Translations under genes and position numbers: made by a program
Part shown: in pieces, positions 1 to 5,846 of the stretch
How positions within the stretch are numbered: the stretch's first letter is position 1
How the letters are laid out: each line of letters opens with the position of its first letter
Assembly: GCA_006226895.1 (NCBI GenBank)
Contig: SBFN01000073.1
Span: 1 to 7,066, forward strand
Direction: 5' to 3'
Length of the DNA: 7,066 nt
Origin: Deltaproteobacteria bacterium
GTDB taxonomy: Bacteria > Desulfobacterota > Desulfuromonadia > Desulfuromonadales > BM103
The notes under the pieces: generated by a model
What the model was told of the DNA's origin: nothing
Databases searched by the model: none
The model's input: only the letters and a program-made list of their open reading frames with translations

Positions 1-4
1 TTAG

Positions 5-34
5 GATATAACCGATACAAGGCACAATTGTCAA
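5..34 (-). promoter_or_regulatory. Predicted sigma-70 promoter reading off the left edge
   Basis: On the minus strand a perfect TTGACA (-35, bases 29-34) is followed after 18 bp by TATATC (-10, bases 5-10, 4 of 6 matches to consensus). The -35 box lies within an 11-bp palindrome, AATTG-T-CAATT (26-36), which could be an operator. It would drive a minus-strand gene that starts beyond the window. The -10 hexamer is identical to the one in the carboxylase promoter. This is pattern matching only; the downstream gene is not visible. Confidence 0.45.
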
Positions 35-85
35 TTTATTTTCAATGAAGGTAAAAAGCCTTTTATCTATATTAAACGACCATCT

Positions 86-129
86 AGCAGCCTGAGCCCT
101 TCCTGTAAACGGTCGGAGCTCAGACTGCT
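86..129. repeat. Long imperfect inverted repeat
   Basis: Arms 86-97 (AGCAGCCTGAGC) and 118-129 (GCTCAGACTGCT) pair over 12 positions with one mismatch (C91 against A124), around a 20-base loop. There is no T-run on either side, so it does not look like an intrinsic terminator. The loop carries AACGGTC (108-114), which can also pair with GACCGTT at 172-178, so alternative foldings exist. Confidence 0.55.
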
Positions 130-230
130 GACAAAGGTCAATTTTCACTATAAATGAAGACAGTAGGAACAGACCGTTAATCTATTGCTCCCCTTGTTAA
201 ACCTTTAAATTCAGAGACAGAAACAAAACC

Positions 231-246
231 GTCGGGATTGCCCGAC
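231..246. repeat. GC-rich hairpin at the edge of the palindrome block
   Basis: GTCGGG (231-236) and CCCGAC (241-246) form a perfect 6-bp stem with a 4-base loop. On the minus strand it is followed by GGTTTTGTTT, so it resembles a weak intrinsic terminator in that direction. The only operon reading this way already has a much stronger terminator at 683-713, so its role is uncertain. Confidence 0.5.
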
Positions 247-256
247 AGCAACGTCA

Positions 257-280
257 TTTTCTTTGTAGCGACAAAGAAAA
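257..280. repeat. Perfect 10-bp palindrome, TTTTCTTTGT type
   Basis: Arms 257-266 (TTTTCTTTGT) and 271-280 (ACAAAGAAAA) match perfectly around the loop AGCG. Palindromes of this TTTCTTTGT-loop-ACAAAGAAA style are familiar from dispersed intergenic repeats in proteobacteria, where spurious proteins with a 'FFVATKKTKQKKA'-like string are often predicted across them. The family membership is from memory, not from a search. Confidence 0.6.
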
Positions 281-389
281 CGAAGCAAAAGAAAGCTTGG
301 GCGCTGCGCTGGGCATGTTTTATTCGATTCATTCTGGTGGTAAATATTATTGGAATAAATCTTTGGCAGTCTACGCATCCCCCACTAGC

Positions 390-421
390 CCCGAGGCCCT
401 TTAGGACCTCTATGACTCGGG
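390..421. repeat. Nested inverted repeat CCCGAG/CTCGGG
   Basis: CCCGAG (390-395) pairs with CTCGGG (416-421). An alternative helix, GAGG (393-396) with CCTC (407-410), shares the left arm. Only one can form at a time. It sits midway in the palindrome block. Confidence 0.4.
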
Positions 422-476
422 TTCAAGTTATTTAGGTGCGCTTTTGTCTTTTGTTGCAAAAAACCACGCCCTGGAA

Positions 477-493
477 GGCCCTCGAACAGGGCC
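477..493. repeat. Perfect 6-bp GC hairpin
   Basis: GGCCCT (477-482) and AGGGCC (488-493) are perfect complements around the 5-base loop CGAAC. No T-run follows on the plus strand that would make it a terminator. Confidence 0.5.
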
Positions 494-574
494 GGATTCT
501 TTATTTCTGCCACACTTTAAAGGAATAAAACCTGGCGAAGGAGATGCCCTCCGCAAGGAGCAAGGCCTTTTTTG

Positions 575-608
575 CATCCTTTTTGTGGCCGCCTGGACAA
601 AAAGGATG
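575..608. repeat. Perfect 12-bp palindrome, CATCCTTTTTGT type
   Basis: Arms 575-586 (CATCCTTTTTGT) and 597-608 (ACAAAAAGGATG) match perfectly around a 10-base GC-rich loop. It is the longest perfect inverted repeat in the left region and resembles the 257-280 palindrome in design: a pyrimidine-rich arm ending in TTTGT, a short GC loop, then the complement. An upstream GATGC (543-547) can compete for GCATC (574-578). Confidence 0.65.
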
Positions 609-614
609 GCGTCT

Positions 615-632
615 GGCGGGACGCGACCCGCC
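615..632. repeat. GC hairpin GGCGGG/CCCGCC
   Basis: GGCGGG (615-620) and CCCGCC (627-632) pair perfectly around ACGCGA. It lies 6 bases after the 12-bp palindrome and appears to be part of the same composite repeat. No T-run follows on either strand. Confidence 0.5.
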
Positions 633-682
633 GGTTATGCTTTGATCTTAAAATAAAGAAATACTCAATTTGTTAAACAAAC

Positions 683-713
683 AAAAAGCCCCGCCAAATT
701 ACTGGCGGGGCTT
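683..713 (-). terminator. Rho-independent terminator of the carboxylase operon
   Basis: Read on the minus strand, a 10-bp perfect stem (AAGCCCCGCC with GGCGGGGCTT, arms 713-704 and 695-686) with an 8-base loop is followed directly by a T-run (687-683). It begins 45 bases beyond the stop codon of the biotin carboxylase gene, the right place to end the operon transcript. The A-run/T-run asymmetry favours the minus direction. Confidence 0.92.
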
Positions 714-758
714 AGTTTCTCACAATCAATCACAGCGAACTACACTGCAGGCTCACCA

Positions 759-3632
759 TCAAATGATAGCGTTCAGGTATTCGGCAGTTGCGGCACGCCG
801 CTCCTTCTCAATTTGCTTCGGATCAAGCTCTACGAACTTCTCATCCGGAGTGACCTTAAAGATCGGCTGGCCTTTCTGCACGATAACACCGTCACCACCT
901 TCGATCAGAATCTTGTCCACGGTGCCGGAGAAAGGCGCAGGAACCTTGTTGAACATCTTCATAACTTCAAGGATGAAGAGCGGCTGACCTTTTTCAAAGT
1001 GCTCACCCTCTTTAACGAACATCGGCATACCTGGGGCTTCCTGGGCATAGTACATGCCACCACCCGGCGTAACAATCTCATCAGCCTTGGTCGCTGGTGG
1101 CGGCACCAGAACCTTCTTCATGGCTGCCTGCAGGTCTGGGTCATTGAGGTAATCAGGGATCGTCACCTCAAGGTCTTCTTCGACCTTGAAATCATAGAAA
1201 TCCGTCTTCTCGGCAATCATGAAGAGCAGACCGAAGAGCTCGTTACCGACCTCAAAGCCAAGGTGTGCAGACTGGATCTCTGCCCAGGTCTCCGCGTCGA
1301 AGCCACCCTGCGGCTTGGCCTTGCCAAGGATATCGTTAAGCTTGACGAATTCATCTTTACCCAAGCCGAACTTTGCGCGCAGCTCAGCATAGAAAGCCAG
1401 GGCATTCTGCAGCAAGTCACGGTCATGAGTCCAGATCACCTCGGCCGCCGGAGCGTCCTTACGCCAGGTCATATTAAGGAACTCGTAAGTTTCCTCGAGA
1501 ATAACCAGGGGATTGCGCAACCAGACCAGCTTGCCCTTTTCGAGCTTGAAGTTTTTGCGATTAATGCTCAACCAGCCTGACAGCAGATGCGGATCGGCCA
1601 GCAAAAGCTCCATGGGACGGGTCAACAGGGTCCCCTTGCGATCCATTGTCTCGGAAACAGCTTTCTTGATCTCCGGGCTATCACTGTAGAGCTTGCCCAG
1701 GTGTTTTTTCATCGAGATGAACGCATAGACAACGTCCAGCTTGCTGGCCTCTTCTTTCAGTTTGCCGACCAGCGTCAGGTACGGAACCACAAAACGGGTG
1801 GTGGGCTTGGCCATAACGTTCTGACCGAGGAACCAGTTCACAAGGCCATAATGGAACTCGAGGTTGGTCGCCAGATCCGTACCGCGCAGAACGGTGCTGC
1901 GGAGAACCTTGGAAAGGTGATTATAGCTGTCCAGGCGATCGTCACCTTTAGTCAGCAACAGTGCAATGTTGGAATCGTAGGCCCCTGCCACCGTATAGCG
2001 CATGAACTGACCGGTGTCCGGGTTGACCATGCAAATGCCCTGATCATCACGAATTTCGCCGTCGATCGGCTTCGACCAGTAGCGAATTACGCCACCTGCG
2101 CTTGGTGAAAGGGAACAATCCGTTGCATTGAGGCGAGCTTCAGCACCGGCACCAAAGCGTTGTTGACGCTCCGGACGCGGCAGGCGTTCCTTATGCATGG
2201 CAAGCAGCGCCATCGCTTCAACCAGTGACTCGACGACAAAGAACTCTTTCTTGTTCTTGGGGTTGGTAAATTTCAGATTGTAGACGAGCTCGGTAACCCT
2301 GTGCTCGACCTGGATGCGTGTATTAACTTCCATGAAATAGTGGCGGGCACCATCAACGATACATTCAAAGGTTGAGGCAGAATCAAGGCCGACGGCCATA
2401 CCGAAACGCTCTGATTCCTCTTCCATGCGCTTGAGAACTTGCAGATCGCTCTCAAGAGCCTTGGCCTGGGCTTTCTGCCCGGCCTTTTTCGCCTTCTTGA
2501 TTTCATCGCTCAGGGCTTCCTGAGTCACAGAAATTTCGAGAAGCTTCTGCTCATGCATCTGCAACGAGCAGTCTCGTCCACCGAGGGCGATAGCCCACTC
2601 ACCGTTTCCGAGCAACTGGATCTCGTTATGACGCGTCTGCTCTATATTCAGCTCAACGAGTACGTTTTTATTGTCGCCAACGCCGTTGGCCTTGACCTCA
2701 AGAAGGACCTCGCGGACCAGCTCGGGCGCGACCTTTGCGGCCTTTTTGATGTCAGCATCGGAAGGATTCTTCTTGGTCAGAAGAGCAGCGCCAAGAATCC
2801 GCTGTCCCTTGCCACCACCGCCACCGATCGCCTTGAGACGAATACGGGCACCGGGGTAGTTCTTGAACATATCGAAGCACTCTTTTTCAACCTGGGCCCC
2901 GAGCTCATCGATAGAGAAAAGATCAATCCCTTTTTCGTAAGACGCCATGAGGATGTGACCCGCAAGGTCGACAAGCTCGAGTTTCTTGTCTGCAAGGATT
3001 TTTTTGTCGCAGTTAAGCTCTTCCGCCTTGGCCACCGCCAGCAGTGCTTCACGACTCGGGTGCTTGCTGATCAGAGTGCGTGAAGTGACGTTGTCGATAC
3101 CAGGGGTAACCGATACGTCAACACTCAAAGCGGTGCGCTTGGCTTCGTCTTTCTTGCCCGCGCCACGCTGGGTGGCCGCACAGGGGCCGATAAATTTCAG
3201 GCCAGCGTCCTCGATCGAGGCAACAAACTCATCATCCTCAGCCATGAAGCCATAACCGGCAAAGATCGAATCGTAGCCATTGTCTTTGGCAATCTGGATG
3301 ATCTGACCAATACGCTCGACGCGCTCTTCCTTGGAAGCTCCGGTGTAATCGGGCACCCGGTGCACACGGCTGTTGTCGGTCAACAAACGCAGTTCAGGAG
3401 AAAGCGCGTTGGGGTAGACGATTGAATCCTTCTCGGAGAGCAGGATACCATAGTGACTGATCCCCATCTCCTCGTAAACGGTCATCGCTTCCAGACGGAT
3501 CGGGCCGCGACAAACGATCAACGGGCTGAGCTCTTCGCAAGAGAAAGAACGGACCCATTCCGAGTCAGACTGACTCAAGCGACGATCACTGTGGATCAGT
3601 GGATTATTTGTGTAGTTATTATTCTGTGCCAT
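759..3632 (-). CDS. Divergent acyl-CoA carboxylase: biotin carboxylase plus biotin carrier
   Basis: This 957-residue cytoplasmic protein should carboxylate its own biotin using ATP and bicarbonate. Residues 35-600 form a biotin carboxylase. Visible there are GYGF (126-129), IGP (148-150), K161 and K267 (ATP lysines 116 and 159 of E. coli AccC), the IGGGGGKG loop (269-276), RHNEIQ (334-339), RDCS (353-356), E423, the catalytic MEVNTRIQVEH block (434-444, Arg439 = Arg292) and R500 (= Arg338). Residues 850-928 are a biotinyl domain with EVMKM, biotin on Lys892; the usual motif is EAMKM. Between them lie about 245 residues that I do not recognise. Inserts lengthen the ATP-grasp region, and the ATP-site His236 of AccC aligns with Glu361. 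The protein is about twice AccC length. ATG 3632 is preceded by GGAGA at 9 bases. It follows the carboxyltransferase gene by 57 bases. The acyl substrate is unknown; acetyl- or propionyl-CoA are candidates. Confidence 0.88.
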   Translation of the reverse strand: MAQNNNYTNNPLIHSDRRLSQSDSEWVRSFSCEELSPLIVCRGPIRLEAMTVYEEMGISHYGILLSEKDSIVYPNALSPELRLLTDNSRVHRVPDYTGASKEERVERIGQIIQIAKDNGYDSIFAGYGFMAEDDEFVASIEDAGLKFIGPCAATQRGAGKKDEAKRTALSVDVSVTPGIDNVTSRTLISKHPSREALLAVAKAEELNCDKKILADKKLELVDLAGHILMASYEKGIDLFSIDELGAQVEKECFDMFKNYPGARIRLKAIGGGGGKGQRILGAALLTKKNPSDADIKKAAKVAPELVREVLLEVKANGVGDNKNVLVELNIEQTRHNEIQLLGNGEWAIALGGRDCSLQMHEQKLLEISVTQEALSDEIKKAKKAGQKAQAKALESDLQVLKRMEEESERFGMAVGLDSASTFECIVDGARHYFMEVNTRIQVEHRVTELVYNLKFTNPKNKKEFFVVESLVEAMALLAMHKERLPRPERQQRFGAGAEARLNATDCSLSPSAGGVIRYWSKPIDGEIRDDQGICMVNPDTGQFMRYTVAGAYDSNIALLLTKGDDRLDSYNHLSKVLRSTVLRGTDLATNLEFHYGLVNWFLGQNVMAKPTTRFVVPYLTLVGKLKEEASKLDVVYAFISMKKHLGKLYSDSPEIKKAVSETMDRKGTLLTRPMELLLADPHLLSGWLSINRKNFKLEKGKLVWLRNPLVILEETYEFLNMTWRKDAPAAEVIWTHDRDLLQNALAFYAELRAKFGLGKDEFVKLNDILGKAKPQGGFDAETWAEIQSAHLGFEVGNELFGLLFMIAEKTDFYDFKVEEDLEVTIPDYLNDPDLQAAMKKVLVPPPATKADEIVTPGGGMYYAQEAPGMPMFVKEGEHFEKGQPLFILEVMKMFNKVPAPFSGTVDKILIEGGDGVIVQKGQPIFKVTPDEKFVELDPKQIEKERRAATAEYLNAII

Positions 3633-3641
3633 TGCTTTATA

Positions 3642-3646
3642 TCTCC
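3642..3646 (-). promoter_or_regulatory. Ribosome-binding site of the biotin carboxylase gene
   Basis: GGAGA on the minus strand lies 9 bases before ATG 3632 and fixes this start. It sits in the short gap behind the carboxyltransferase stop, so the second gene has its own translation start and is not overlapped with the first. Confidence 0.75.
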
Positions 3647-3690
3647 AAATCGAAACCTTGATTCGCTTATGTCAATAGTATCCGCGGTGA

Positions 3691-5415
3691 TTAATGGAAT
3701 TCGCGTTGGACATCCTGCCAGGACGACGCCTCGTAGTGCCGCAACAGGAAGTTCATGTTCTCACCGAGAACCTGACGCAGGTCGGTCGGCATAACCAGCG
3801 AGGAGATAGAACCGAGGGCGAGGCCCTCTTTCGGGTTCATCAATTCTTTCTCGTAGCGCAGGTTCAGTTCAGCTTCCTGGCCCTTGAGCCATTCCGCGGC
3901 CTCGGCTTCGGCATCCTTCTTGGCATCCGCACCGTCCATGCCGGCCTTTGTTCTGGCCAGAGTGCCTTCGGCAACCATCTTCTGAGCAGCACCGCGGACC
4001 TTGCGAAGCTCGCCCTTATAAACAAATTCCTTACCGGCCGGACCCATAACCGCAAGGCGGGTGGTCGGCAGTGCCAGAACCAGGTCGGCACCGGTGGGAT
4101 AGTTGTTGTACGAAGCGTAAGCGCCACCGTAAGCATTACGCAGAATCAAAAGGATCCTCGGGGTACGCACGTCGATAATCGAATCGAGCATCGAGCGACC
4201 GGCCTGAACAATACCGCGAGCTTCCTGCTCACGTCCCGGCAGGAATCCGGTCGTATCTTCCATGAAGATCAATGGGATATTGTAGATATTGCAGAAGCGA
4301 ACGAAACGAGAAATTTTCAGAGCCGAATCGCAGTCAATCTGACCGGAAGCAACGGCACTGTTGTTGGCAACAAAACCGACAACGTTGCCACCGAGACGGC
4401 CCAGAGCGGTAATCGCCTCGCGGGAACGCTCGGGCTGCAGCTCGAAGTAATCACCGTGGTCACAAATCTGCTGAATGATAATTGAGACATCAAAAGGAGT
4501 ATTGAAACCGGTTGGTGAATTGAAAGCCTTCTTCAACAGGGTGTTGATCTCCCAGGTTTTACGATCGAGAGGATCGCTGGTTTCCTGGAAAGGAGCCATG
4601 CTGTAGTTGTTGTCAGGAAGGTAGCTCATTAGACGGACTGCGGTACGCAGCGCTGCAGTTTCATCAGCGACCATCAGGTCGGTAACGCCGGAAGCGCCGT
4701 GGACCTTGGGCCCGCCGAGCTCTTCGGGAGTGATATCCTCACCGAGGACCGATTTAACAACACCGGGGCCGGTCAGACCGAAGAAGGTGTCTTTGGGTTG
4801 AATGAGGAAGCTGCCCTGGCGAGGCAGATAAGAGCCACCGCCGGCATTGAAACCGAACATGCACATGACGGTCGGCACCACACCACTGATCTTGCGCAGG
4901 GCAGTGAAGGCTTCTGCGTAGCCGTCAAGGCCGCCGACACCGGCAGGCACAAACGCGCCGGCCGAATCGTTCATACCGATCAGAGGCAGGCCCTTCTCAC
5001 CGCACATTTTAAAGAGACGAGCGAGCTTGTTGCCGTTAGTCGCGTCGATGGAACCGGCCCGAACGGTGAAATCGTGGCCATAGACGCCAACGTCACGACC
5101 GTTGATATTGAGAATACCGGTGACCAGAGATGCGCCATCAAGATTCTTGCCCCAGTTCTGGAACAAAATATTGGGCTTGGCCTGGGTCAGAACATTGATC
5201 CGCTCCCAGACAGTCATCCGCTTTTTGAAATGTTGCTTTTCAATCTGCCCGACAGCGACGGACTTGACGGGACGCTGGATCAGGTCATGACCTTCCTGCA
5301 TAACCTCTTCATAGCCACCGCGCTCGCCGGCGACTTCACCGGGAATGGTGAATTCAACTTTCTCAGGTGGATCAAATGGATTCTTCAGTGACGGTGTAAT
5401 CGCTTTTTTAGCCAT
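3691..5415 (-). CDS. Acyl-CoA carboxylase carboxyltransferase subunit (PccB-like)
   Basis: This 574-residue protein carries both halves of a crotonase-fold carboxyltransferase that moves CO2 from carboxybiotin to an acyl-CoA. The N-terminal half has [11 protein letters not shown] (66-76), NDSAGAFV (149-156), the oxyanion loop [10 protein letters not shown] (189-198) and [21 protein letters not shown] (215-235), a signature of propionyl-CoA carboxylase beta chains. The C-terminal half has [13 protein letters not shown] (371-383), [12 protein letters not shown] (387-398), NAYGGAYA (427-434) and [13 protein letters not shown] (455-467). The residue after GGAY, Asp in many propionyl-CoA carboxylases, is Ala434. 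A charged, Ala/Glu/Lys-rich stretch (about 475-525) is longer than in standard PccB. The alternative family, glutaconyl-CoA decarboxylase alpha, fits less well because the TGPxVxKxVxGEDxTxEELGG block is intact and no membrane subunits are present. It is first in the operon with the biotin carboxylase. Confidence 0.92.
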   Translation of the reverse strand: MAKKAITPSLKNPFDPPEKVEFTIPGEVAGERGGYEEVMQEGHDLIQRPVKSVAVGQIEKQHFKKRMTVWERINVLTQAKPNILFQNWGKNLDGASLVTGILNINGRDVGVYGHDFTVRAGSIDATNGNKLARLFKMCGEKGLPLIGMNDSAGAFVPAGVGGLDGYAEAFTALRKISGVVPTVMCMFGFNAGGGSYLPRQGSFLIQPKDTFFGLTGPGVVKSVLGEDITPEELGGPKVHGASGVTDLMVADETAALRTAVRLMSYLPDNNYSMAPFQETSDPLDRKTWEINTLLKKAFNSPTGFNTPFDVSIIIQQICDHGDYFELQPERSREAITALGRLGGNVVGFVANNSAVASGQIDCDSALKISRFVRFCNIYNIPLIFMEDTTGFLPGREQEARGIVQAGRSMLDSIIDVRTPRILLILRNAYGGAYASYNNYPTGADLVLALPTTRLAVMGPAGKEFVYKGELRKVRGAAQKMVAEGTLARTKAGMDGADAKKDAEAEAAEWLKGQEAELNLRYEKELMNPKEGLALGSISSLVMPTDLRQVLGENMNFLLRHYEASSWQDVQREFH

Positions 5416-5424
5416 CTTTGAATT

Positions 5425-5429
5425 CCTCT
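5425..5429 (-). promoter_or_regulatory. Ribosome-binding site of the carboxyltransferase gene
   Basis: AGAGG on the minus strand lies 9 bases before ATG 5415 and supports that start. A small hairpin, GCUG (5447-5444) with CAGC (5435-5432), stands just upstream of it in the leader. Confidence 0.75.
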
Positions 5430-5518
5430 ACTTGCTGGAGTTTTTCAGCCGGGAAAACACCCTCGTTCGCCGGCCGGTTGCTATAAAAATTACTTTTCAG
5501 ATTTTGATCTAATCCAGA

Positions 5519-5568
5519 GGCGGATAAGACATGAAGTCTACCTACAATAGAATAGGGTTCTATCCACC
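5519..5568 (-). promoter_or_regulatory. Structured 5' leader of the carboxylase mRNA (three-way junction)
   Basis: Read as RNA from the minus strand, GGUGGAUA (5568-5561) pairs with UAUCCGCC (5526-5519) over 8 bp with one G-U. It encloses two hairpins: CCUAU/GUAGG (5556-5552 with 5545-5541, 6-base loop) and AGAC/GUCU (5539-5536 with 5530-5527, 5-base loop). The predicted transcription start is at about 5566-5568, so the outer stem would begin at the very 5' end. A competing 6-bp perfect hairpin, AUAGAA/UUCUAU (5563-5558 with 5552-5547), cannot coexist with it. I do not recognise a known riboswitch. A 5'-protective structure or a bistable regulator are both possible. Confidence 0.4.
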
Positions 5569-5573
5569 GCATG

Positions 5574-5602
5574 GATATAGCCCAAGTGGCACCCCATGTC
5601 AA
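5574..5602 (-). promoter_or_regulatory. Predicted sigma-70 promoter of the carboxylase operon
   Basis: A perfect TTGACA (bases 5602-5597 read on the minus strand) is followed by a 17-bp spacer and TATATC (5579-5574, 4 of 6 consensus matches). Transcription would start near 5567, leaving about 150 nt of untranslated leader before ATG 5415. Upstream DNA is AT-rich. Confidence 0.65.
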
Positions 5603-5615
5603 CGGAAAATTCATT

Positions 5616-5645
5616 TTAGATAAAACCAGTTTACTTAGATTAAAC
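5616..5645. repeat. Pair of 11-bp direct repeats upstream of the carboxylase promoter
   Basis: TTAGATAAAAC (5616-5626) and TTAGATTAAAC (5635-5645) differ at one base and start 19 bp apart. They end 14 bp upstream of the -35 box on the minus strand, a position typical of activator sites or an UP element. The DNA is AT-rich, so chance is possible. Confidence 0.35.
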
Positions 5646-5765
5646 GCCAATTTAGCGCGACTACAAACCTTTTCATAACCCCTTTCTGCGCCCGCTACAA
5701 AAGGCTTTCAGCCAGATAGCGTAAACGGCGGCAAGGATTGCAAAAACCCATTCCACCACTTAATG

Positions 5766-5795
5766 TTGACTTCACAAAGACGATTGCCGCATCAT
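5766..5795 (+). promoter_or_regulatory. Possible promoter of the plus-strand pair
   Basis: TTGACT (5766-5771) is followed by an 18-bp spacer and CATCAT (5790-5795, 4 of 6). Transcription would start near 5802, about 45 bases before the TTG start at 5847. If correct, it rules out the longer ATG start at 5763. The -10 is weak. Confidence 0.35.
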
Positions 5796-5833
5796 AGGCA
5801 GGTAATCAAAAAGGTGCCGAATACAAACCGGCA

Positions 5834-5840
5834 GAAGAGG
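5834..5840 (+). promoter_or_regulatory. Ribosome-binding site deciding a TTG start
   Basis: GAAGAGG lies 6 bases before TTG 5847. The alternative ATG at 5763 has no comparable site at a useful distance. This site is the main reason for choosing the shorter protein. Confidence 0.65.
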
Positions 5841-5846
5841 TTCTCA

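Larger units (their letters stand above)
1..680. other. Gene-free, hairpin-rich intergenic region
   Basis: No convincing gene is present. The short open frames here (for example 238-435 and 444-656 on the plus strand) have no ribosome-binding site, have odd composition, and run straight through perfect inverted repeats. The stretch contains a minus-strand promoter at the left edge, a 12-bp imperfect palindrome at 86-129 and six further hairpins between 231 and 632. Bases 130-230 are AT-rich and show no clear feature. The layout fits an intergenic region built up from palindromic repeat elements downstream of the carboxylase terminator. Confidence 0.75.
5416..5846. other. Divergent intergenic region between carboxylase operon and plus-strand pair
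   Basis: No gene is supported here. An 80-codon minus-strand frame (5408-5650) begins with TTG upstream of the likely promoter and runs through the structured leader, so it is not taken as real. The region holds the minus-strand leader (5416-5568), the carboxylase promoter (5574-5602), a pair of 11-bp direct repeats (5616-5645) and a possible plus-strand promoter (5766-5795). Bases 5646-5760 show nothing clear. Confidence 0.7.

Noticed and set aside
238..435. Plus-strand open frame of 65 codons
   Set aside because: It runs through perfect palindromes, has no ribosome-binding site and has a composition typical of repeat DNA read by chance.
444..656. Plus-strand open frame of 70 codons
   Set aside because: It spans three hairpins of the repeat block, and has no ribosome-binding site or family resemblance.
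1..680. CRISPR array, tRNA or rRNA in the left region
   Set aside because: No regularly spaced direct repeats, no cloverleaf and no rRNA-like sequence were seen; the repeats here are inverted and unevenly spaced.
813..3083. Several long plus-strand frames opposite the biotin carboxylase gene
   Set aside because: They are antisense shadows of a well-supported gene; none resembles a known protein.
3640..3675. TTGACA between the two carboxylase genes as an internal promoter
   Set aside because: The -35 is perfect, but no acceptable -10 lies 16-18 bp downstream; the 57-base gap fits a simple operon.
3694..5391. Plus-strand frames of 263 and 230 codons opposite the carboxyltransferase gene
   Set aside because: The carboxyltransferase on the minus strand is unmistakable by motifs, so these are shadows.
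5587..5603. Sigma-54-like TGGCAC on the plus strand
   Set aside because: The -12 half lacks the required GC, and the match is the reverse strand of the good sigma-70 promoter for the carboxylase operon.
5408..5650. Minus-strand 80-codon frame just upstream of the carboxyltransferase
   Set aside because: It starts with TTG upstream of the predicted promoter, overlaps the carboxyltransferase start and crosses the structured leader; it has no good ribosome-binding site.
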